Shown here: positions 6,306 to 12,755 of the stretch, in pieces
Position numbering within the stretch: position 1 is the first letter of the stretch
Layout of the letters: each line of letters opens with the position of its first letter
DNA from: Acidobacteriota bacterium
GTDB taxonomy: Bacteria > Acidobacteriota > Terriglobia > Terriglobales > Acidobacteriaceae
Length of the DNA stretch: 15,059 nucleotides
Assembly: GCA_021781255.1 (NCBI GenBank)
Contig: JAJXXG010000372.1
Coordinates: 1 to 15,059, forward strand
Direction of reading: 5' to 3'
The notes under the pieces: generated by a model
Databases searched by the model: none
What the model saw: the letters and a program-made list of their open reading frames with translations, nothing else
What the model was told of the DNA's origin: nothing
Position numbers and translations under genes: made by a program

Positions 6306-7343
6306 ATGGCCTTGGAAAATGCGCAAGTGCTGACGATTGGCATCGATCTTGGAGGAACAAGTCTGCGGGTCGCCGCATACACGCCTGGGGATGGAGTGCT
6401 GAACTCCATCACGCTGCGCACACGCCTTGAGGCCGGACCGCTGGCAGTGGTGGATGACATGTGCGGCGCGATACGGCAACTGCTGAATCAATATGCAGAA
6501 GAGCGCGAGCTGGCCGGCATTGGAGTTGGATCGCCCGGGCCTCTCGAACTGCCTGCTGGACGCCTTCATCATCCGCCCAATCTTCCGGGATGGGATGGGT
6601 TCCCTCTGCTTGAGGAGATGGAAAAGCGGCTGCAGCGGCCGGTCCTGATTGAAAGCGATGCGAACGTTGCGGCACTGGCGGAATATTCGCTGGGGCTGGG
6701 AAAGCAGCTTGGCATTGACTCGCTGTGCATGCTGACGCTTGGCACAGGCGTGGGGAACGGCATCATTCTGAATGGCAGGCTGTGGCATGGCGCAACAGGG
6801 ATGGGCGGCGAGGCGGGGCACATGACGATTTATCCCGACGGCCCTCTCTGCGGATGCGGCAACAACGGCTGCCTGGAGGTTTGCGCTTCAGCAACCGCGC
6901 TGGTGAACGCAGCAGAACGGCTGATCGCCGCGGGCAAAGCTCCGGGACTTGCGGAGTTGAAAAGCAGGCGCGCGGCGCTGACTGCCCGCGATCTTGCAGG
7001 GGCCGCGCAACAGGGCGACGCGGATGCTCTGGCGATCTTTGCAGAGACAGGGAAGGCGCTGGGAATCTGCCTGGCCGGGTTAATCAACATACTGAACCTG
7101 CCTCTCTATGTGGTCGGCGGGGGCGTTGCGAATTCGTGGGATCTGCTTTTGCCTTCGATGTTCCGTGAGCTGGAACGCAGGAGCTATGTGTATGCGCTGA
7201 CTGCGCCGGGCAGGGCAGCCTCAAAAGGAATGCCCGGCAGAGGCACGCAGGTGCTTCCCGCAAAGCTTGGCGCGGAAGCCGGCCTGCTTGGTGCGTGCAT
7301 TCTTCCGCTGCATTCGGCGCTGGCCAGCTCGATACCCGCGTAA
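6306..7343 (+). CDS. ROK-family sugar kinase (glucokinase/hexokinase-like)
   Basis: The 345-residue protein is a sugar kinase of the ROK family, phosphorylating a hexose or N-acetyl hexosamine with ATP in the cytoplasm. The ATP-binding loop GIDLGGTS spans 12-19, GVGSPGP is at 73-79, and the catalytic base is D118 in IESDAN. A second phosphate loop TLGTGVGNG spans 144-152. The ROK zinc site is H172 in EAGHM with C182, C184 and C189 in CGCGNNGC. VVGGGVANSW marks the C-terminal adenosine-binding part. It has no N-terminal helix-turn-helix, so it is a kinase and not a ROK repressor. The start at 6306 has only a weak upstream GGTGA, and a GTG at 6327 is a possible alternative start. It is divergent from the mannosidase gene with operator O2 upstream, so mannose or a related sugar is a plausible substrate. 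That is inference, since ROK motifs do not fix specificity. Confidence 0.9.
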   Translation: MALENAQVLTIGIDLGGTSLRVAAYTPGDGVLNSITLRTRLEAGPLAVVDDMCGAIRQLLNQYAEERELAGIGVGSPGPLELPAGRLHHPPNLPGWDGFPLLEEMEKRLQRPVLIESDANVAALAEYSLGLGKQLGIDSLCMLTLGTGVGNGIILNGRLWHGATGMGGEAGHMTIYPDGPLCGCGNNGCLEVCASATALVNAAERLIAAGKAPGLAELKSRRAALTARDLAGAAQQGDADALAIFAETGKALGICLAGLINILNLPLYVVGGGVANSWDLLLPSMFRELERRSYVYALTAPGRAASKGMPGRGTQVLPAKLGAEAGLLGACILPLHSALASSIPA

Positions 7344-7383
7344 CCGCTGCGCGCCATTTGCGCTTGCGGTGAGCGGGGCCGCA

Positions 7384-7412
7384 TGTGCATGAGGCATCGG
7401 GATGCGTACAAT
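7384..7412 (+). promoter_or_regulatory. Candidate promoter of the DUF4965-family gene
   Basis: TACAAT (7407-7412) matches the -10 consensus at five of six positions. TGTGCA (7384-7389), a poor -35, lies 17 bases upstream. The 122-base gap after the kinase also holds a hairpin without a T-run (7343-7370). The gene could therefore have its own promoter as well as read-through from the kinase. Confidence 0.35.
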
Positions 7413-7465
7413 TCTCGAAGCGGCGAGCGGCTCACGCTGCGGCCACTGAACGCGGAGGAGAGAGC

Positions 7466-9580
7466 ATGAGCAAAGTATGGATGAGCGCGATGGCAGGCGT
7501 TCTGGTTGCATCGGGGGCGATTGCGCCTGTGTTTGCGCAACAGACGACGGCTGCGCAACTTCGTTCACCGGCGACTCCCCTTGTGGCGCATGATCCCTAC
7601 TTCAGCATCTGGTCCACGTCTGACGAGCTGACGGGCGGGCCGACACGGCACTGGACGGGCGCACCGCAGCAACTGAACGGGATTGCGCGGATTGACGGGA
7701 AGAGCTATCGCTACCTGGGCAATGCGGACCGCGCGATTCCCGCACTGAAGGAAATGCGGCGCGAGATTACGCCGACGCGCACGCTGGTTACGCTGCAAAG
7801 CCCGGCGGTTGAGATTGGCCTCAGTTTTTTCACGCCTGCGTTTCCGGATGACATGAAGGTGATGGCGCGGCCGGTGACCTATCTGAGCTGGACCGTGAGG
7901 TCGCTCGACGGCGGCCGGCACGATGTGACGCTCTACCTTGACGTGGACGGGGCCATCGCAACAAACACTCCAGGGGAGCCTGTTATGTGGTCGCGCGCGC
8001 GGATTGCGGGCCTCGATTTGCTGCGCGTGGGAACGCAGCGGCAGCCGATGCTGCAGCAGTGGGGCGACAACCTGCGCATCAACTGGGGATATTTTTATCT
8101 GGCTGTTCCCGAGGGGCAGGGGACGGTTGCGGCGGCGGCGGGGAACGAGAAAGATCGGGAGAGCTTTGCGCGGCATGGGAAGCTGCCGGCAGAGGATGAT
8201 CTGGATCAGCCGCGCATGCCGCAGAGCCGCTATCCACGGCCTCCGCTGCTGAACCTTGCGCTGCCGCTGGGGCAGGTGGATGCCTCGCCTGTGACGCGCC
8301 ATGTGCTGCTGGCGTATGACGACCAGTACTCAGTTGAGTATATGCACCAGAAGCTGCTGCCGTATTGGCGCAAGGAGTTTTCAAGTTTCAGCGCATTGCT
8401 TGAAGGCGCGGAGCATGATTACGCGCCGCTGGAAAAGCGCGCGGAACAGTATGACGCCGAACTGGAGCGCGATCTGACGCAGGCCGGAGGCAGTGAGTAT
8501 GCGGCAGTGGCGGTGCTTGCATTTCGGCAGGCGATTGCGGCGCACAAGCTGGTGGAGGATGCCGACGGCGTTGCCTTCTTCATGCCGAAGGAGAACTTCA
8601 GCAACGGGTCCATTTCAACTGTGGATGTGCTGTATCCCTCGGCGCCGATGTTTCTGTTTCTGAATCCGAAGCTGGTGGAGGCGCAACTGGAGCCGGTGGT
8701 GCGCTACGCGCAGACTGCGCATTGGAAGTTTCCGTTTGCGCCGCATGATCTGGGCGTTTATCCGCTGGCGAACGGACAGCTTTATGGTGGCGGCGAGGTG
8801 AGCGAGGATGACCAGATGCCGGTGGAGGAATCCGGCAACATGATTCTGATGTTTGCTGCACTGACGCGCGCGGAAGGCAACGCGGCGTACGCGGAGCGCT
8901 ATTGGCCGCTGATTACCAGGTGGGCGGAGTATCTGCTGGACAAGGGATTTGACCCGGAGAACCAGCTTTGCACGGATGACTTTGCCGGGCACCTGGCGCA
9001 TAACACCAACCTGTCGATCAAGGCGATTGAGGCTCTGGCCGCCTATGCGCAACTGGCAGAGAAGCTAGGGCATCACGAAGACGCGGCGCGCTATGACGCT
9101 GCTGCAAAATCGATGGCGAGCAAGTGGGCCACAATGGCGGCTGATGGCGATCACTATCGTCTGGCCTTCGACAAGACCGGCACATGGAGCCAGAAGTACA
9201 ACCTGGTGTGGGATCAGATACTGGGGCTCAATATGTTTCCCGGCGAGATTGCCAGGCGCGAAGTTGCCTTCTACAAGACGCGCCTGAATGCATTCGGACT
9301 GCCGCTTGATAATCGCGCCACGTATACCAAGCTGGACTGGACGGTGTGGTCAGCCACGCTCGCGAATCATCCCGCGGACTTCAAGGCGCTGGTGCATCCG
9401 GTGTTTACATTCCTCAATCAGACGCCCGATCGCGTCCCGATGACGGACTGGTATGACACGGTGACTGCGCATCAAGTGGGCTTTCAGGCGCGGTCGGTAG
9501 TTGGCGGCGTCTATATCAAGATGCTTGCTGAGCCGCAGATGTGGAGCAAGTGGGCGGGGCGCGCTGCGCAGAAGCACTGA
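7466..9580 (+). CDS. Exported DUF4964/DUF5127/DUF4965/DUF1793 protein (glutaminase A-like family)
   Basis: The start at 7466 is chosen because GGAGGAG (7454-7460) precedes it and a Sec signal peptide follows at once (1-24, cleavage near VFA-Q). The open frame extends back to 7385, but that part has no good ribosome site. The mature protein (704 residues in all) has the modules of the family that includes the fungal glutaminase GtaA. The N-terminal DUF4964-like part is about 31-95 (LRSPATPLVAHDPYFSIWS), the DUF5127-like beta domain about 95-330, and the DUF4965 part about 340-510. The DUF1793-like helical part is about 515-690 and contains HNTNLSIKAIEAL and YNLVWDQILGLNMF. Most bacterial members have no known activity; the helical part resembles (alpha/alpha)6 glycosidase toroids, so a glycan substrate is possible. 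It lies 122 bases after the ROK kinase gene on the same strand and may be part of the same glycan locus. No truncation is seen. Confidence 0.85.
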   Translation: MSKVWMSAMAGVLVASGAIAPVFAQQTTAAQLRSPATPLVAHDPYFSIWSTSDELTGGPTRHWTGAPQQLNGIARIDGKSYRYLGNADRAIPALKEMRREITPTRTLVTLQSPAVEIGLSFFTPAFPDDMKVMARPVTYLSWTVRSLDGGRHDVTLYLDVDGAIATNTPGEPVMWSRARIAGLDLLRVGTQRQPMLQQWGDNLRINWGYFYLAVPEGQGTVAAAAGNEKDRESFARHGKLPAEDDLDQPRMPQSRYPRPPLLNLALPLGQVDASPVTRHVLLAYDDQYSVEYMHQKLLPYWRKEFSSFSALLEGAEHDYAPLEKRAEQYDAELERDLTQAGGSEYAAVAVLAFRQAIAAHKLVEDADGVAFFMPKENFSNGSISTVDVLYPSAPMFLFLNPKLVEAQLEPVVRYAQTAHWKFPFAPHDLGVYPLANGQLYGGGEVSEDDQMPVEESGNMILMFAALTRAEGNAAYAERYWPLITRWAEYLLDKGFDPENQLCTDDFAGHLAHNTNLSIKAIEALAAYAQLAEKLGHHEDAARYDAAAKSMASKWATMAADGDHYRLAFDKTGTWSQKYNLVWDQILGLNMFPGEIARREVAFYKTRLNAFGLPLDNRATYTKLDWTVWSATLANHPADFKALVHPVFTFLNQTPDRVPMTDWYDTVTAHQVGFQARSVVGGVYIKMLAEPQMWSKWAGRAAQKH

Positions 9581-9607
9581 AGGCGAGCCCGGTTGGCGAG
9601 GAACATC

Positions 9608-10666
9608 CTACGTGCGCAGCGCAGCGCATTCCCGCAGATCGCGGCAGAGTGCATCGACGCGAGCGAGGTCTGTATCCCAGGAGAACATGAAGCGCGCCGC
9701 GCCGCCGATGAAGGTGTAGAACTTCCATCCGCGCTCGCGAAGCACGCTGAGGACGGGCTCAGGAGCGACGAGGAATGCCGCGTTGGCTTCAACGGGAGCA
9801 GCCAACTGAATGCCGGGAATGGAAGACACCTGCGCCGCGAAATATCTTGCGCACTGGTTGGCGTGCGCCGCATTGCGCAACCATGCGCCATCCTCAAGCA
9901 TTCCCACCCACGGAGCGGCGAGGAAGCGCATCTTGGATGCGAGCTGGCCGGCCTGTTTGCAGCGGTAATCGAAGTCGGCGGCGAGAGCGCGGTTGAAGAA
10001 GAGGACAGCTTCGCCGACGGCCATGCCATTCTTTGTTCCGCCGAAGCAGAGAACGTCAACGCCGGACTTCCAGGTGAGCTCTGCCGGCGCACATTCGAGC
10101 GCGGCACAGGCGTTTGCAAAGCGTGCGCCATCCATGTGCATGCAGAGCCCGTGCGCGCGGCATGCATCGGAGATTGCGCGCAGCTCCGCGACGGAGTAGA
10201 CGCGGCCGGTCTCAGTTGACTGGGTGATGGTGGCGACGCGCGGCTTGGGGAAATGGATGTCCTGACGTTTAGTGGCGAGTTCACGAATGGATTCCGGGGT
10301 GAGCTTGCCTTCTGCATTCTGCGCCACGAGGAGCTTGGAGCCGTTTGAGAAGAACTCGGGCGCGCCGCACTCGTCTGTCTCAACATGGGAGGACTCGCAA
10401 CAAATGACTCCGTGATAGGACTGGCAAAGGGCCGCGAGCGCGAGGGAGTTGGCGGCGGTGCCGTTGAAGACAAAGAAGATTTCGCAATCTGTCTCGAAGA
10501 GTTCGCGAAAGGCGTCGGCGGCTTTTGCGGTCCAAGGGTCATCGCCATAGGAGGAAACGTGTCCCCGGTTGGCAGCCTGCGTTGCCGCCGCCGCCGCGGG
10601 GCAGATGCCTGCGTAGTTGTCGCTGGCGAATTGTTGAAGCAGGTCTTCGGGATGAATCGCGGTCAT
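9608..10666 (-). CDS. ltaE: Low-specificity L-threonine aldolase (PLP enzyme, beta-eliminating lyase family)
   Basis: The 352-residue cytoplasmic enzyme belongs to the fold-type I PLP family that splits L-threonine/allo-threonine to glycine and acetaldehyde. Visible features are FASDNYAG near the N-terminus, the phosphate-binding FNGTAAN (67-73), H94 stacking on the cofactor ring, D179 in HMDGARFANA and the Schiff-base lysine K212 in CFGGTKNGM. The ATG at 10666 is preferred: AAAGG lies 8 bases upstream and the product matches the usual family N-terminus. A TTG at 10699 in the same frame would add 11 residues but lacks a ribosome site. The stop is 27 bases from the end of the convergent DUF4965-family gene, with no clear terminator between. 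The gene is divergent from the CRTAC1 cluster, and no functional link with the neighbours is evident. Related PLP lyases (for example phenylserine aldolase) cannot be excluded. Confidence 0.88.
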   Translation of the reverse strand: MTAIHPEDLLQQFASDNYAGICPAAAAATQAANRGHVSSYGDDPWTAKAADAFRELFETDCEIFFVFNGTAANSLALAALCQSYHGVICCESSHVETDECGAPEFFSNGSKLLVAQNAEGKLTPESIRELATKRQDIHFPKPRVATITQSTETGRVYSVAELRAISDACRAHGLCMHMDGARFANACAALECAPAELTWKSGVDVLCFGGTKNGMAVGEAVLFFNRALAADFDYRCKQAGQLASKMRFLAAPWVGMLEDGAWLRNAAHANQCARYFAAQVSSIPGIQLAAPVEANAAFLVAPEPVLSVLRERGWKFYTFIGGAARFMFSWDTDLARVDALCRDLRECAALRT

Positions 10667-10765
10667 TTGCAATGCCTTTCGTGAAGATGGATGAATCAAT
10701 TTGTTTGTTGGCAGATATGAATGGTTTGCTCAGGAGCGGTGAGCGCTCTTAACCCCCATCATACG

Positions 10766-10787
10766 ACCGCGCTGAGGCGGTGTTTTT
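10766..10787 (+). terminator. Terminator-like hairpin in the divergent ltaE/CRTAC1 spacer
   Basis: ACCGC (10766-10770) and GCGGT (10777-10781) form a short stem around GCTGAG, followed by GTTTTTC (T-run 10783-10787). No plus-strand gene lies upstream for it to terminate. It could stop transcription arising inside or through ltaE, or act as an attenuator if the CRTAC1 operon promoter is upstream (a weak TTGCTC-17-TTAACC pair lies at about 10728-10756). The stem is short, so confidence is limited. Confidence 0.4.
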
Positions 10788-10831
10788 CTGGCGGGGCAGC
10801 GGGAGGGATTGATTGCGATACACTGCAAGCC

Positions 10832-10848
10832 GTGGAGGACTCCTGTTG
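10832..10848 (+). promoter_or_regulatory. Ribosome-binding/start block deciding a TTG start
   Basis: GTGGAGGACTCCTGTTG places GGAGG (10834-10838) 7 bases before a TTG at 10846. The frame is open further upstream to another TTG at 10813, but that codon has no ribosome site at a suitable distance. The block matches the one before the next paralogue (12739-12755) at 15 of 17 bases, with identical spacing. Confidence 0.75.
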
Positions 10849-12729
10849 TTGATTGAGCGTGGCGTGGCTTATGGCGCGGTGATGTGGGCGATGTTGATTC
10901 CGTGCGTTTTGCGCGCGCAATCGGTGACGGACCTGCCAGCGCCGGAGCATGCGCAAGAACAGGGCATGGCGACGGGAACAGCGCAGAAGGCCAGCTTTGA
11001 TGCACAGCATCGCCCCATTACGGCAGGCGGATATGTGAAGAGCGGGCCGGTGGTTTTTGAAAATGTAGCTGCGCAGGCGGGGTTGACAGGCTGGCGCAAT
11101 GTGACGGGGACCGCAACGAAGCGGCTCATTATCGAGGCCAAGGGTTCCGGTGTTTGTCTGCTGGACTATGACCGCGACGGCTGGCTCGACATCTATCTGG
11201 TGAACGGCTCGACGCTGGATGCGCTGGCGGGGAAAACTGCGTCGCCTCATGCGGCGCTGTTTCGCAACAATCATGACGGGACGTTTACCGATGTGACGTT
11301 GAAGGCGGGCGTGGCCAACGACCGCTGGGGACTGGGCTGCGCGGTGGGCGACTATGACAACGATGGCTGGCCGGACCTTTACGTGACGAACCTGGGGACG
11401 AATCGCCTGTACCGCAACAATCACAATGGGACGTTTTCGGATGTGGCGGAGAAGGCTGGCGTGGCGCTTGACGAGAGCTCCGGCAGCACAGTTGTGGATC
11501 ATACGGGTGCGACGTTTGGCGACTTCGATGGCGATGGGCGGCTGGACTTGTTCGTGGCGGGGTACATCCGGTATGACTTCCAGAACCCGCCGATTGCGGG
11601 CACGAAAGGCGTGAATTACTCCATGTGCCAGTACCGCGGACTGAATGTGATGTGCGGGCCGCGCGGCTTGCAGGGCGCTGGAGATCACCTGTTCCACAAC
11701 AACGGGGATGGAACCTTTACCGATGTGAGCAAGAAGGCGGGGGTGAGCGATCCAAACGGTTTTTATGGTCTTGGCGTTTTGTTTGTGGATGTGAATGGGG
11801 ACGGCAGGGTGGATCTCGCGGTGGCGAATGACTCGACGCCGAATTATCTCTACATCAACAAGGGCGACGGGACGTTTGACGATCAGAGCTACATGAGCGG
11901 ATATGCGCTGAACGAGGAAGGCCGCGAGGTGTCCAACATGGGCATTGCCGCGGGCGACTTCGAGAACAACGGCCACATGGACCTGGTGAATACGGTTTTC
12001 TCGGATGACACGAATGTTGTGTTCCGCAACGATGGCAAGGGGAACTTTGACGACTACAGCATCCGCACGGGCCTGGGACCGCCGACTGTGCCGTTTGTCG
12101 GCTTTGGCGATGGCTTTCTTGACTATGACAACGATGGATGGAAGGACCTGCTGGTTGTGAACGGGCACGTGTATCCGCAGGCGGATGCGCACCCTGACTG
12201 GGGGATGAGCTACGCGCAGCGGCCGCTGCTTTTTCGCAACGAGGGGAATGGCCACTTCGCGGTGGTTCCAGCGGTTGAGGGAACGGGCCTGGCCGCAGTC
12301 TGCGTGGGGCGCGGGGCCGCATTTGGAGATTTGTTCAATGACGGGAAGATCGATGTGGTTATCAACAATCTCGATGGCGCGCCGCTGCTGCTGCGCAATG
12401 TGAACGCAGATCACAACCATTGGGTGGAACTGCAGCTTGTGGGCGGCGCGAAGAGCCCGCGCGATGCGGTGGGGGCCACGGTGTATGTGAATGCGGGCGG
12501 GCTTCGCCAGCGCGGCGATGTGCTGAGCGGGGGGAGCTATCTCTCCTCGAATGACATGCGTGTGCATTTTGGATTGGGAGCAGCGACGCGCGTGGATTCA
12601 GTGGAGATCGGCTGGCCGTCAGGCGCGAAGGAAACGCTGAAGCTGCCTGCGGTGGATCGGATTTTCACTGTGTCCGAGGGAAAGGGGATCACGGGAACGA
12701 TGAGGCCAGCGCCCGTGACTCTGCGATAG
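10846..12729 (+). CDS. CRTAC1-family secreted FG-GAP/ASPIC-UnbV protein, paralogue 1
   Basis: The 627-residue protein starts at TTG 10846. A Sec signal peptide spans about 1-24 (cleavage near LRA-Q). After a linker comes RPITAGGYVKSGPV, then a beta-propeller of FG-GAP/VCBS-type repeats. Seven calcium-binding-type D-x-[DNE]-x-[DN]-G-x-x-D segments are visible, at about 107-115, 169-177, 226-234, 315-323, 371-379, 426-434 and 495-503. NN(H/G)(D/N)GTF-(T/S)DV units lie between them. A Cys pair (261, 270) sits in MCQYRGLNVMCGPRGL. The C-terminal ASPIC/UnbV domain spans about 535-610 (SPRDAVGATVYV, GGSYLSSNDMRVHFGLG, WPSGA). Proteins of this family are exported or surface-attached and named after human CRTAC1; the bacterial function is largely unknown and adhesion or glycan binding is often proposed. 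It is first in a run of three CRTAC1-family genes, 23 bases before the second. Confidence 0.9.
   Translation: MLIERGVAYGAVMWAMLIPCVLRAQSVTDLPAPEHAQEQGMATGTAQKASFDAQHRPITAGGYVKSGPVVFENVAAQAGLTGWRNVTGTATKRLIIEAKGSGVCLLDYDRDGWLDIYLVNGSTLDALAGKTASPHAALFRNNHDGTFTDVTLKAGVANDRWGLGCAVGDYDNDGWPDLYVTNLGTNRLYRNNHNGTFSDVAEKAGVALDESSGSTVVDHTGATFGDFDGDGRLDLFVAGYIRYDFQNPPIAGTKGVNYSMCQYRGLNVMCGPRGLQGAGDHLFHNNGDGTFTDVSKKAGVSDPNGFYGLGVLFVDVNGDGRVDLAVANDSTPNYLYINKGDGTFDDQSYMSGYALNEEGREVSNMGIAAGDFENNGHMDLVNTVFSDDTNVVFRNDGKGNFDDYSIRTGLGPPTVPFVGFGDGFLDYDNDGWKDLLVVNGHVYPQADAHPDWGMSYAQRPLLFRNEGNGHFAVVPAVEGTGLAAVCVGRGAAFGDLFNDGKIDVVINNLDGAPLLLRNVNADHNHWVELQLVGGAKSPRDAVGATVYVNAGGLRQRGDVLSGGSYLSSNDMRVHFGLGAATRVDSVEIGWPSGAKETLKLPAVDRIFTVSEGKGITGTMRPAPVTLR
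11272..11295 (+). repeat. 24-bp exact match shared with paralogue 2 (13176-13199)
   Basis: Both genes contain the same 24 bases encoding HDGTFTDV at the same place in the propeller. A related copy with two differences occurs again at 13326-13349 inside paralogue 2. The match marks tandem gene duplication plus internal repeat homology; it is not a mobile element. Confidence 0.7.
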
Positions 12730-12738
12730 ACTCGAACG

Positions 12739-12755
12739 GTGGAGGAGCCCTGTTG
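12739..12755 (+). promoter_or_regulatory. Ribosome-binding/start block of paralogue 2
   Basis: GTGGAGGAGCCCTGTTG has GGAGG (12741-12745) 7 bases before the TTG start at 12753. It differs from the block at 10832-10848 at only two adjacent positions. The non-ATG start is thus common to both paralogues. Confidence 0.75.

Noticed and set aside
7343..7370. Hairpin ACCGC...GCGGT just after the kinase stop codon
   Set aside because: No T-run follows, so I do not call it an intrinsic terminator.
7385..7465. 27-residue upstream extension of the DUF4965-family protein
   Set aside because: It has no suitable ribosome site and would bury the signal peptide; GGAGGAG precedes the ATG at 7466.
10552..10565. 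AGGAAACGTGTCCC, similar to the LacI-type operator
   Set aside because: It lies inside the threonine aldolase coding region and matches only the AAACG core; it is not an exact copy.
10667..10699. Longer threonine aldolase starting at TTG 10699
   Set aside because: It has no ribosome site, and the ATG at 10666 has AAAGG at proper distance and gives the normal family N-terminus.
10759..12567. 602-codon open frame on the minus strand opposite CRTAC1 paralogue 1
   Set aside because: It is the antisense shadow of a clear gene with repeat motifs; the product is rich in His/Arg/Val with no domain, as expected from antisense of GC-rich repeat coding.
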